Shown piece by piece: positions 7,813-15,688 of a stretch of DNA of 16,760 bases. Source of the stretch: CAYJPK01 sp964372035 (lineage in GTDB: Bacteria > Desulfobacterota > Desulfovibrionia > Desulfovibrionales > Desulfovibrionaceae). The number at the start of each line of letters is the position of its first letter. Within the stretch, counting starts at the first letter, position 1. Below the pieces are notes generated by a model that saw nothing but the letters and a program-made list of their open reading frames with translations, was not told the origin of the DNA and did not search any database. The position numbers were made by a program, and so were the translations under genes. The DNA is taken from assembly GCA_964372035.1 (NCBI GenBank), contig CAYJPK010000044.1:1-16760 (forward strand), written 5' to 3'.

Positions 7813-8808
7813 ATGTACCTTAAAGAACTTTGTGATAGCTTAGTTGAAAATGCTTTAAAAAAAATAAAAAATGCCTCAAGTGAAGATGTTTCACAAGCTC
7901 AGATTGATGTTGCAATGTTTGAGTTAAAAAACGAAGCAATTGAAAGATTATGCGATAAATATAGTGTTAATCGCCTCGAATTTGTTACGCAATTTCCTGA
8001 CTTGCCAAACATCGTCATTGCTGAGAATTACTACAATACACGCTTTACCTTGCTAAGTAGGTGTATTACAGTATTTCTTGGGCTTTTTATCGGAAATTTG
8101 CTTTCTACTATATTGAATATAATTGATTTGGGTGGTGGTTTTTTACAATTTATTTGTATTTTAACGATTTTATATTTTTCAGATTATTTTGCTGCTAATG
8201 ATAAGATTAGAACTAGAATATTAACAGCTCTTGGTCTTGCGAGTGTTGGCAGATTAGCGTTAAGTATTACGAGTGCAATCACGAACTTTGGTTTTTTTGG
8301 AATATTTCGCTCAAGCACTTTTTCAATTTTGCGTGGGAATAATATTTTTTATAATTTTTATGTTGTGCTTGCAACTATTTTTGCTTTTGTGTTTTTTTCT
8401 CGAACTAAACCAGAGTTTTCAAGCGAAAAATTTGCAAAAGCCCTAGAGCTTAATTTAAATTCATGGCTTAATTTTGTGTCATTATTGCTTGATAAACAAA
8501 ATATAAATTACGATAAAAAACAAACAAAATCAGATATTTGCCCTAAAAATGACTGCAAGTTAGCTTTAAACTTGATTCCCTTTGTTCAAACTTTAGATGA
8601 AAATGAAAAAATATGGCTTAGTAGGCTACTTGCTGATGTTGGTTATGTGGCGCAAAATGGCAACTCAATTATTTGGAATAGCTCTGAACATGCGCATTTA
8701 TACAATAAATTAGGTTTGATTGAAGATGGTGATAAATGCATTGTTTTAAATCAAGCGATTCTTAAAGATGATGAAATTCATAAAGGTTACGTGCAAAAAA
8801 GCAAGTAA
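7813..8808 (+). CDS. Unrecognised four-helix membrane protein paired with an Hsp70-like ATPase
   Basis: I do not recognise this 331-residue protein. Its layout is an N-terminal soluble part (1-75) of charged helices; four predicted membrane helices at about 79-103, 107-125, 135-158 and 178-196; and a soluble C-terminal part (197-331). The C-terminal part contains a helical section ending in DENEKIWLSRLLADVGYV, a short strand-turn-strand IIWNSS, and HLYNKLGLIEDGDKCIVLN, together reminiscent of a winged-helix or similar small alpha-beta fold. No catalytic motif, J-domain HPD or Walker box is seen. The ATG overlaps no earlier gene, lies two bases after dedA, and has GGAA within the dedA end as ribosome site. 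The Hsp70-like gene starts 16 bases downstream. It may be a membrane receptor or regulator for that ATPase (inference). Confidence 0.8.
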   Translation: MYLKELCDSLVENALKKIKNASSEDVSQAQIDVAMFELKNEAIERLCDKYSVNRLEFVTQFPDLPNIVIAENYYNTRFTLLSRCITVFLGLFIGNLLSTILNIIDLGGGFLQFICILTILYFSDYFAANDKIRTRILTALGLASVGRLALSITSAITNFGFFGIFRSSTFSILRGNNIFYNFYVVLATIFAFVFFSRTKPEFSSEKFAKALELNLNSWLNFVSLLLDKQNINYDKKQTKSDICPKNDCKLALNLIPFVQTLDENEKIWLSRLLADVGYVAQNGNSIIWNSSEHAHLYNKLGLIEDGDKCIVLNQAILKDDEIHKGYVQKSK

Positions 8809-8824
8809 TAATTATAGGTTATAG

Positions 8825-10816
8825 ATGAAAAGTATTGCTATAGATTTAGGGACGTGTAATTCCTGCATTTGCCAAACGGTTGATGGAACAGTAAAAATTG
8901 TGCATTTACCAGAATTTGCAGAAGAAAACGGAACAATCCCAACTACTATTTTATATAAAAATAATAAGCCATTAGCAATTGGGCAAGTTGCAGAAACAGA
9001 ATTTTTTGTTAATAATTCAGAGTCTTATAAATTGGCTACTCAGTTCAAGCCAGATATTGGCGGAGAAGAGGCTTATACTTATTTACGAGATTTTTTAAAA
9101 ATCCTACAACCAGAGCTTGTTAAGGCAGTTGCACACACAGCTAATGAAGCCAGTTCTTTTTATGTTGGGACTCCATGCAATTTAAATTCTGAAGAATATT
9201 ATGATGCGAGGCTTAAAAAATGTTTTAGTGAAGCCTTTGAAAATGATGATATTTTTGGAAGTCCATCAGTATTAAAAGAGCCAATTGGTGCACTTTTATC
9301 CTGCTTAATTAGCGAAGATGCTTTAAATGCTAATAATGCAATTAATGAAATATTAGTTATAGATTTTGGCGGTGGTACTTGTGATTTATCACTTTTAACT
9401 GATGGCGCTGTGCAGTTAAATAGCGGAGATAATTTATTTGGTGGTCGCTTATTTGACGATTTATTTTATCAAATGTTTTTAAAGCAAAACCCTGAACTAG
9501 AGCATATTTTAAAGCAGAATAAATGTGAATATTATTTTCAGTTTATTGAGTGTCGGCGAATTAAAGAATTTTTCTCGACAGAAATCAATAAATATCCTGA
9601 CGAAAAAATCAATTTAATAGCGCAAATTCCTATTTTAAATGGTCCTCCTATCAATGTGCATGCAAGTTGCGATAGAGATGATTTTGTTTTTGCTGCAGGC
9701 ACTTATGTTATGAGTGAGGCATTGTTTGAGATGCTCAAAACTCATCACACTCGTGGCATGTTGTCTAACTTTGCAAAAGAAGCTTTAGCACGTAGAGAAA
9801 TTGATTTGTTATCATGGTTTAAATCTTTACTGCAGAATTTTAAAGGGAAGAAGTTTTCAAAGGTTCTTTTAACTGGCGGTAGTAGCTTATGGCCCTTTGT
9901 ACCATATTTTGTAAAACAAGAATTCAGTTTGCAAGATGCTGATATTATTATAAGTAATAACCCATATTCTGATATAAGCCGTGGTCTTGCGCTTGCACCA
10001 TATTTAAGTGAAAAATTTGCAAAATCTGAAAAGGCAATAAACGCCTCACTTGGTGATTTTTTATCAAAACTATTTGACGAAGTTCATGAAATAAATGCTA
10101 CTCAAGGTCGCCAAGTTGCTAATATTTGTGCAGAATTAATAGTTAAGCGTGTGCTAATGCCACAGCTTCAAGAAGCCATTAAAAAAGGTGGTTGGGACTC
10201 AATCGAAGTTTTGCAAAAAAACATTTTAGCACAAATGGAAAAAGAAAAAGAATTTATTAAGCAAAATATTTATGCAAATGCTGAGTTGTACGAAGAATTA
10301 TTGCAGCAAAAAACTAAAAAAATAATAGAAGATTGGTTGATTTCTCATGGAATTGACTGTGATTTAAAAATTAATTTAGACCATAGCTTACAAATTGAAA
10401 GTATTATAAAATTAGTTGATTTTTCGATTACAAAAACTATGCTTTTAAATATAACTGATATGCTTTTAACAGTATATTTGCCAATTATTGTTGGCGCTTT
10501 AGTAGCTGTTGGCACTAGCATAACGGGACCTTTGGCAGTTTTTTTAGGGGCATCAGCTTCAATTTCCACTTTTGCACTAGGTAAAAGTTCTCAATATTTA
10601 ATGAAAAAAATACCTATACCTCTTAAATTATTAAATCAAAAAATGGTAAATGAAATTTGTGAAAAAAATATAGTTGCAATTGGTAAAAAAATATCAGCCG
10701 CCTTTGAACAAAAATTGCAAGAAATTGATGAACAAGTACAACAAGATATAGAAAAAGAAATTGCTGTAATTTTAAGCAATCTTTCAATTATTAAAAAAAT
10801 AGCAAAGCATAATTAA
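8825..10816 (+). CDS. Hsp70-like ATPase with a membrane-type hydrophobic C-terminus and no visible substrate-binding domain
   Basis: Residues 1 to about 395 form an actin/Hsp70 nucleotide-binding domain. Phosphate-1 is IAIDLGTCNSC (4-14), where the second Thr of the usual GTTN is Cys. Connect-1 is KEPIGALLSC (151-160), phosphate-2 VIDFGGGTCDLSL (178-190, Thr185 kept), adenosine LLTGGSS (348-354) and connect-2 DISRGLALAP (383-392). Lys75 may be the catalytic lysine. The remaining 270 residues do not look like a DnaK beta-sandwich. They are helical (400-530), then a glycine- and alanine-rich hydrophobic segment (about 540-585, long enough for two membrane passes), then a charged helical tail (605-663) suited to coiled-coil formation. 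Length (663) is near DnaK, but the architecture differs. The start ATG has AGG eight bases upstream. It is encoded 16 bases after an uncharacterised membrane protein and one base before lnt. A chaperone, a membrane remodelling or a signalling role are all possible. Confidence 0.86.
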   Translation: MKSIAIDLGTCNSCICQTVDGTVKIVHLPEFAEENGTIPTTILYKNNKPLAIGQVAETEFFVNNSESYKLATQFKPDIGGEEAYTYLRDFLKILQPELVKAVAHTANEASSFYVGTPCNLNSEEYYDARLKKCFSEAFENDDIFGSPSVLKEPIGALLSCLISEDALNANNAINEILVIDFGGGTCDLSLLTDGAVQLNSGDNLFGGRLFDDLFYQMFLKQNPELEHILKQNKCEYYFQFIECRRIKEFFSTEINKYPDEKINLIAQIPILNGPPINVHASCDRDDFVFAAGTYVMSEALFEMLKTHHTRGMLSNFAKEALARREIDLLSWFKSLLQNFKGKKFSKVLLTGGSSLWPFVPYFVKQEFSLQDADIIISNNPYSDISRGLALAPYLSEKFAKSEKAINASLGDFLSKLFDEVHEINATQGRQVANICAELIVKRVLMPQLQEAIKKGGWDSIEVLQKNILAQMEKEKEFIKQNIYANAELYEELLQQKTKKIIEDWLISHGIDCDLKINLDHSLQIESIIKLVDFSITKTMLLNITDMLLTVYLPIIVGALVAVGTSITGPLAVFLGASASISTFALGKSSQYLMKKIPIPLKLLNQKMVNEICEKNIVAIGKKISAAFEQKLQEIDEQVQQDIEKEIAVILSNLSIIKKIAKHN

Positions 10817-10817
10817 A

Positions 10818-12389
10818 ATGATTAATCTAACTAACAATAAATTTAATATCATCATTATAGTGCTTTGTGCAAGTCTTGGCTTGTTTTTTGGCATGGCTAA
10901 TGTTTTTTACCAAGTGCCGTTTGCTGCCTTACTTTTTCCGGCGGGCTTGTATTTGCTAGGCATTTTAAGTGAGAATAAGAAAAAGGCGATGCTAAGTGGT
11001 TTTTGGTGTTCGACTTTTGCATATATTTTATGTATGTACTGGATTTATATTCCAGTTAATGAATTCGGACACTTACCCTTATATTTAGCCTTGCCATGCG
11101 TATTTGTTTTGAGTGCATACATGGCAATTTATGGCGGAGTTTTTAGCCTTTGTGTTAAATATCTTGAAAGGGTTAAACCCTTTCTGCAGTTTATTATGCT
11201 TGGCTTGATTTGGTATATATTAGAGTGGTTTAGAGATTTTATTTTGTCTGGTTTTCCTTGGATTCCTCTTTCAAGCTCCTTTGTACCCTTTGAAGAATTT
11301 ATTCAACTTGCCAGTATTATAGGATCATATGGTTTGAGCGGTGTTTTTGCCGGAATTGCTTGTTTATTTATAAGTGGAGCCCTTTATTTTAAACATAGTG
11401 GCTACAAAAAAATGCTCTTCGCTGTGGCTATTTTGAGCTTAGTTTTTACCTTTGGCTCATGGCGTATTGATAATTATGATTTTGGAAAGATAACTAACTT
11501 GCAAAATGGCCTAAAAGTAGGCTTAGTACAAGGAAATATTAAACAAGATCAAAAATGGACTAAAGAATATCAAAAAAAGACCGTTAATATCTATGTGGCT
11601 TTAGCTCAAAATTACCTTGATAAACATAGCGGGGATTTAGTAATATTCCCTGAAACTGCCATGCCATTTTTGTATAATGAACATATAAATACAAAAGATT
11701 TAAATGCATTTGTGCGTAAAAATAAAGTTAATTTGCTTTTTGGTGCACCAGCAAGGCGTATTGTTGATAAAAAACTTGAATTATTTAATAGAGCTTATCT
11801 TTTAGATAAAAACGCCAAGCTTTTGGGTAGTTACGACAAAGAACACCTTGTCCCTTTTGGTGAATATGTGCCAAGTTGGATTAATTTACCATTTTTGAAA
11901 CCACTAGTTCAAGGGGTAGGCTCTTTTATTGCGGGTTCTAAGCAGTTGAATTTAATGATAAAACCTGTAAGTAGTCAAAATAATAGTGATATGCTTGCAC
12001 TTGGTGTGTTAATATGCTATGAAACTATATTCCCAAGCCTTGCACAAGAACGAGTTTTAAAAGGAGCTAATGTCCTTGTAAATATAAGTAATGATGCATG
12101 GTTTGGAAAAAGTTCAGCTCCATACCAGCATTTGCAGATGTCAGTTCTGCGAGCTGTTGAGCAAGAACGTTACTTAGCTAGGAGCACAAATACGGGAATT
12201 TCTGCCATAATTAATCCACTTGGGCAAATTGAGGTGAGTGGTTCTTTGTTTATGCCAGAATATGTTGCTGGTAAAGTGTATGGAATTAGTGAACGGACTA
12301 TTTTTAATCGCATCTATGATTTTATTACACCTTTTGTGTTTTTGAGCTTATTCACCCTATTATATATTAATCGTAAACAAATAAAATAA
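10818..12389 (+). CDS. lnt: Apolipoprotein N-acyltransferase
   Basis: This inner-membrane enzyme adds the third acyl chain to the N-terminal cysteine of lipoproteins, using phospholipid as donor. The 523 residues (E. coli 512) comprise an N-terminal multi-helix membrane part (about 1-215), a periplasmic nitrilase-like domain (about 230-490) and a final membrane helix (500-516). The catalytic triad is visible: Glu279 in VIFPETAMPF, Lys341 in YDKEHLVPFGEYVP and Cys400 in LICYETIFP. Supporting motifs are LVQGNIKQDQKW and NISNDAWFG. The ATG follows the Hsp70-like stop by one base and has no recognisable Shine-Dalgarno, which suggests coupled translation. prfB starts two bases after its stop. The two efflux lipoproteins in this window are expected substrates. 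Confidence 0.96.
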   Translation: MINLTNNKFNIIIIVLCASLGLFFGMANVFYQVPFAALLFPAGLYLLGILSENKKKAMLSGFWCSTFAYILCMYWIYIPVNEFGHLPLYLALPCVFVLSAYMAIYGGVFSLCVKYLERVKPFLQFIMLGLIWYILEWFRDFILSGFPWIPLSSSFVPFEEFIQLASIIGSYGLSGVFAGIACLFISGALYFKHSGYKKMLFAVAILSLVFTFGSWRIDNYDFGKITNLQNGLKVGLVQGNIKQDQKWTKEYQKKTVNIYVALAQNYLDKHSGDLVIFPETAMPFLYNEHINTKDLNAFVRKNKVNLLFGAPARRIVDKKLELFNRAYLLDKNAKLLGSYDKEHLVPFGEYVPSWINLPFLKPLVQGVGSFIAGSKQLNLMIKPVSSQNNSDMLALGVLICYETIFPSLAQERVLKGANVLVNISNDAWFGKSSAPYQHLQMSVLRAVEQERYLARSTNTGISAIINPLGQIEVSGSLFMPEYVAGKVYGISERTIFNRIYDFITPFVFLSLFTLLYINRKQIK

Positions 12390-12391
12390 TT

Positions 12392-13526
12392 ATGCTACAA
12401 TTAAATGAATTAAAAATAAATTGTCAGAATTTAAGTTCTAAATTTAAATCCCTTTGGGGGCGACTTTGACTACGGTCATATTGCAAAGCGTCTAGAGGAG
12501 ATTGAAGTAATTATTTCAGACCCTAAGGCGTGGGAGAATCCTGAAAAATTTACACCAGTACTTAAGGAAAAAAGTTTTCTTGAAAAAGAACTTAGTAATA
12601 TTGATACCTTAAAGTCACGACACGATGAAATGCAAGACTGGATTTCTTTTGCAGAGCTTGCAGAAACTGAAGAAGAGCTTGAGGAGAGTTTAATCGCTTT
12701 AAATGATAATTGCATAGCTCTTAGCGAACAATTAGAACAAGTTGAGATGGAGTTGTTATTATCTGGTGATGATGATAGAAGCGATGCGCTTTTAGACATT
12801 CACCCTGGAGCTGGCGGAACTGAAGCTCAAGACTGGGCACAAATGTTGCTTCGTATGTATTTGCGTTTTGCTGATCGTCATAATTTTAAGACTGAATATC
12901 TTGATTATCTTGATGGTGATGAGGCTGGCATTAAGTCAGTAACAATTCGTATTGAGGGCGAGAATGCTTTTGGACTTTTGAAGGGTGAGCGTGGTATTCA
13001 TAGATTAATTCGCAATTCTCCATTTGATTCATCTGGTCGACGCCATACTTCTTTTGCCTCAGTAGACGTAATTGCTGATATGGGGCAAGATATTAATGTT
13101 GAGATTAAGGAAAGTGATTTGCGAATAGATGTTTATAGGGCTGGTGGCGCAGGCGGTCAGCATGTGAACAAAACAGAATCAGCAGTGCGCATTACTCATA
13201 TTCCAACTGGTTTAGTTGCGCAGTGTCAAAATGAGAAATCACAGCACAGTAATAAAGATTCAGCAATGCGCATTTTAAAAGCTAGAATTTACGAATTTGA
13301 AAAGTCAAAAATCGATGCGGCACGTCAAAGCGAGTATGCAAACAAAGAAGCAATAGCCTTTGGTAGCCAAATCAGAACGTATACAATCCAGCCTTATAGG
13401 CTCGTAAAAGACCATAGAACTGGCACAGATATTGGTGATGTCGATGCAGTTTTAGATGGTAAAATTGATAAGTTGTTACGTGATTATTTATTGTTACAAC
13501 ATGAAAAATCATCACAAAAAATGTAA
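12392..13526 (+). CDS. prfB: Peptide chain release factor 2, with programmed +1 frameshift
   Basis: RF2 recognises UGA and UAA stop codons and releases the peptide. Translation starts at ATG 12392 and runs 25 codons to an in-frame TGA (12467-12469). A +1 shift on CTT then continues with GAC (12468) to the TAA at 13526, giving about 377 residues (E. coli 365). In full-length numbering the stop-codon anticodon-like tripeptide SPF is at 209-211 and the hydrolytic GGQ at 254-256 in RAGGAGGQHVNKTES. Ala occupies the place equivalent to E. coli 246, as in the more active RF2 variants. The upstream coiled helices (domain 1) are partly encoded before the first in-frame ATG of the second frame at 12630, which must not be used as start. 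No clear Shine-Dalgarno precedes 12392; the start lies two bases after lnt. Confidence 0.96.
12456..12470 (+). promoter_or_regulatory. Programmed +1 frameshift signal of prfB
   Basis: GGGGG, a three-base spacer, then CTT TGA C reproduces the E. coli prfB arrangement, including the spacing from the internal Shine-Dalgarno-like run to the slippery CTT. Low RF2 makes the ribosome pause at TGA, the Leu-tRNA slips to TTT, and RF2 synthesis resumes. This is autoregulation of RF2 known from many bacteria. Confidence 0.95.
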
Positions 13527-13549
13527 TATTCAGCACTTATAGGGATACT

Positions 13550-14338
13550 ATGATTAGTAAATTAGCAAGTAATCAAGAGCAAAAAAAGCAAGAGCTAAAA
13601 GATTTATTGCATGAATTTGATTGTGCTTACAAGGCACTTATTGAACGTGTAATGAATAGTGAATTAGCAGCTTGTCCTGAATGTTCTGGAATAATTGTTA
13701 ATATCGTGCCTCGGCTTGCCATGCATGATTGGGATAAACTTTCAGATGCGCTAAATAAACTTGGTTGGACAAGTTTTGCAATGGATTTTGCTTGTGCTCT
13801 AGAGCTTAATAATTTCCTACATTCAGTTTCACCTTTATTTTTACATAAATTAAGTGAAGAGGGTGAAAGGGCAAGGCGACATGGTAGTGATTTAGCTCTT
13901 ATTATTATAGGTGGTGTTGAACCTTTAACTGATGACATGTTTGAGATGTTGCAATCAGCAGCAAGGCTTGAGCTTGCTGGAGGTGATGCAATGGCTAAAT
14001 TTGGTGAAAATAAAATTATAATCGTATCGCCAACTGCCAAGCAAATGCGGGCAAGGTCACTTTCAGAGAGGATTTTAGATCGTTATAATGCTGCAGTTGC
14101 TGTGCAAATTGGCGAACCAATGCTTTGCAAAGCAGGAATATCAAATTTTAGTGCAAATCCAGCTCAAACAACGACAAAAGCGTTAAATATTGCACTTGAG
14201 CAAGTAGTACAAGTCTTTGAAGAAGCACAAATGAACCAGGCAAAAGTATATCAAACTGATAAACGTCCAGTATCAGAGCGTTCTGTTTTAGTTGAAACAA
14301 ATGAAAAAAGCTTTTTGTTTTTTGGTAGTACGGAGTAA
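13550..14338 (+). CDS. Degenerate GGDEF-domain protein, probably not a cyclase
   Basis: A 262-residue protein. Residues about 95-235 follow the GGDEF (diguanylate cyclase) pattern. There is a charged helix LHKLSEEGERARRHGSDLALIII, a helix leading to DAMAKFGENKIIIVSP (146-161), where cyclases have D-x-x-A-R-Y-G-G-D-E-F-x-x-L-x-P, and a late strand KAGISNF followed by a helix ending in AK. The signature itself reads GENKI (152-156), and the metal-binding Asp of the first strand is replaced within IIIGGVEP, so synthesis of cyclic di-GMP is very unlikely. The N-terminal 90 residues are helical with a CPEC pair (42-45), possibly a metal or redox site. AGGGA precedes the ATG. It lies 23 bases after prfB and two bases before a FlhG-type ATPase, suggesting a partner role in flagellar number or placement (inference). 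Confidence 0.72.
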   Translation: MISKLASNQEQKKQELKDLLHEFDCAYKALIERVMNSELAACPECSGIIVNIVPRLAMHDWDKLSDALNKLGWTSFAMDFACALELNNFLHSVSPLFLHKLSEEGERARRHGSDLALIIIGGVEPLTDDMFEMLQSAARLELAGGDAMAKFGENKIIIVSPTAKQMRARSLSERILDRYNAAVAVQIGEPMLCKAGISNFSANPAQTTTKALNIALEQVVQVFEEAQMNQAKVYQTDKRPVSERSVLVETNEKSFLFFGSTE

Positions 14339-14340
14339 GC

Positions 14341-15147
14341 ATGAATAATAATTCGACAATGAGCATCTCAGTAATGAGCGGTAAAGGTGGTGTAGGCAAG
14401 ACAAATATTTCATTAAATCTTGCTTGTGCGATTTATGCGATGGAGTATCGTGCAATGCTTATGGATTGTGACTTAGGGCTTGCAAACCTTGATGTTATGC
14501 TTGGGATTGCGCCAGAGGGAACTTTGCAAGATGTGCTAATGGCTGATGCAGATGTTTCTTCAATTTTATATTCAATTGCAGAAGGCTTTGATGTACTTCC
14601 CGCAGCTTCTGGTGTGCCGGAGTTAGTTGAAATGGACGGCGATACTAGCGATTTACTGCTAAGACGTATGTTACCTATTTTAGGTGATTACGACTATGTT
14701 TTTCTTGACTTAGGCGCAGGAATTAATAGTACTGTGCAAAATTTTGCTGGAATGGCAGCTGCTAGGATTATGGTATTAACCCCAGAACCAACTGCCCTTA
14801 CTGATAGTTATGCACTAGTGAAGGTGCTTGCAACTCATCATAATGTGCGTGATTTCTATGTTATTGTTAATCAAGTGGAAAATGAACATGAAGAAGAAGC
14901 TAGCTTTAATCGCTTTGCCTCTGCGTGCCAAAGATTTTTAGATGTTCACCCAACCTTACTTGGTAGTATTAGAAGTGATAATTACGTGACTGAAGCAGTT
15001 AGAAGGCAAACACCTTATGTTCACGCTTTTCCAGACTGCAAAGCTTCACAGGATATCCTAGAAATAGCTAGAAAAATTATTAATATTAGAAGTGCTATGG
15101 AAGAAAAATTGAAGAAAAGAGCTGTGCTTCAGTTAATAAAATCTTAG
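14341..15147 (+). CDS. flhG: FlhG/FleN-type MinD-like ATPase
   Basis: The 268-residue SIMIBI-class ATPase has a deviant Walker A GKGGVGKT (14-21, signature lysine Lys15), switch I MDCDLGLANLDVMLG (41-55) and Walker B YVFLDLGAGI (119-128). The stretch LTPEPTALTDSYALVKVL (146-163) is characteristic of FlhG/FleN, which sets flagellar number and position, and distinguishes it from cell-division MinD. The short N-terminus shows no DQAxxLR-type motif used by some FlhG proteins to activate FlhF. The C-terminal helix (about 250-268) is basic and amphipathic and could serve as membrane anchor. GGAG within the preceding gene's end is the ribosome site, so translation is likely coupled to the GGDEF-like gene. 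No flhF or other flagellar gene is visible in the window, so a general ParA/MinD role is not excluded. Confidence 0.85.
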   Translation: MNNNSTMSISVMSGKGGVGKTNISLNLACAIYAMEYRAMLMDCDLGLANLDVMLGIAPEGTLQDVLMADADVSSILYSIAEGFDVLPAASGVPELVEMDGDTSDLLLRRMLPILGDYDYVFLDLGAGINSTVQNFAGMAAARIMVLTPEPTALTDSYALVKVLATHHNVRDFYVIVNQVENEHEEEASFNRFASACQRFLDVHPTLLGSIRSDNYVTEAVRRQTPYVHAFPDCKASQDILEIARKIINIRSAMEEKLKKRAVLQLIKS

Positions 15148-15157
15148 TTTTTTTATA

Positions 15158-15173
15158 TTTTTTTTAAAAAAAA
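15158..15173. other. A/T palindrome upstream of the HU promoter
   Basis: Eight T followed by eight A lie 11 bases after the flhG stop and just upstream of the HU -35 box. It may act as an UP-element-like or bent A-tract for the HU promoter, or contribute weakly to ending the upstream transcript. It is not a normal GC-stem terminator. Confidence 0.35.
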
Positions 15174-15185
15174 GTGATTTTTATA

Positions 15186-15214
15186 TTGAATTTGTTTTAA
15201 GATGGTGTTATAAA
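15186..15214 (+). promoter_or_regulatory. Promoter of the HU gene
   Basis: TTGAAT and TATAAA are separated by exactly 17 bases, with A/T runs upstream. Transcription would start near 15221, about 30 bases before the HU start codon. This fits separate, strong expression of HU, independent of the upstream operon. Confidence 0.6.
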
Positions 15215-15252
15215 TCAATTTAATAAACTTAACGTGAGCAAATGGAGTGATT

Positions 15253-15528
15253 ATGAATAAGAGTGAACTTATTAAGTCTCTATCTGAGCAAGCATCAATT
15301 TCTATTGATGAGGCTAGTCTCGTTGTTAATACTTTTGTTGATAGCATGAAAGACGCCCTTGTTCAAGGTAACAGGGTTGAAATTCGTGGATTTGGCAGTT
15401 TTAAAGTAAAAGAGTATGAGGCTTATTCTGGCCGCAATCCTCGCACAGGTGAAAAAGTTGAAGTTTCAGCTAAGAAATTACCTTGCTTTAGAGCTGGCAA
15501 AGAGCTTAAAGAATATATCAACAGTTAA
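15253..15528 (+). CDS. hup: HU/IHF-family DNA-binding protein
   Basis: A 91-residue nucleoid protein, the usual length for HU or IHF subunits, which dimerise and bend DNA with two beta arms. The N-terminal helices (MNKSELIKSLSEQ and the following Ala-, Ser- and Val-rich helix), the RGFGSFKVKEYEA segment, the arm tip GRNPRTGEKV with its intercalating proline, and the closing KLPCFRAGKELKEYI are all present. A GTG two codons upstream (15247) keeps the frame open. GGAG overlaps it and is well placed, about five bases before ATG 15253, so the ATG is the start. It is preceded by its own promoter and an AT tract. Distinguishing HU from an IHF subunit by eye is not secure, and Desulfovibrio-type genomes encode several such paralogues. 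Confidence 0.93.
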   Translation: MNKSELIKSLSEQASISIDEASLVVNTFVDSMKDALVQGNRVEIRGFGSFKVKEYEAYSGRNPRTGEKVEVSAKKLPCFRAGKELKEYINS

Positions 15529-15578
15529 CAACATTTCTTCGTGTCGACGTATATTTACGTATCGATTCTGTTTTTCTT

Positions 15579-15600
15579 TAGCTATCTTTTTTGATAGTTA
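15579..15600 (+). terminator. Weak hairpin after HU, possible terminator
   Basis: TAGCTATC and GATAGTTA pair with one G-U wobble around a six-T loop, 50 bases after the HU stop. The downstream T-run starts only after five other bases (near 15606) and the stem is AT-rich. It may be a weak terminator or partial attenuator between HU and dapA. Confidence 0.3.
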
Positions 15601-15688
15601 GTGCATTTTTGGCTTATTTAGTTTTTCTTTTGGATTTTTCTACGTTTTTTGTTTAGGTATTATCACTTTGGTATCTTGGGGGTTTTGT

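Noticed and set aside
12476..12799. Minus-strand open frame opposite prfB
   Set aside because: Serine-rich shadow of a confidently identified gene, with no ribosome site or family resemblance.
12630..13526. A stand-alone 298-residue release factor
   Set aside because: The frame continues upstream to the frameshift site, and RF2 needs the missing N-terminal domain.
13978..13990. The Gly-Gly-Asp at residues 144-146 of the GGDEF-like protein as an intact active site
   Set aside because: It lies too early; aligning D-x-x-A-K-F-G with the family places GENKI at the signature position.
15247..15252. GTG start for HU
   Set aside because: It overlaps the GGAG ribosome site, and the ATG at 15253 gives the standard HU N-terminus.
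15668..15688. TTG start for dapA adding seven residues
   Set aside because: The GGGGG ribosome site lies inside this extension and is ideally spaced to ATG 15689.
15529..15688. Lysine riboswitch before dapA
   Set aside because: The gap of 160 bases lacks the length and conserved helices of a lysine riboswitch; only a weak hairpin is seen.
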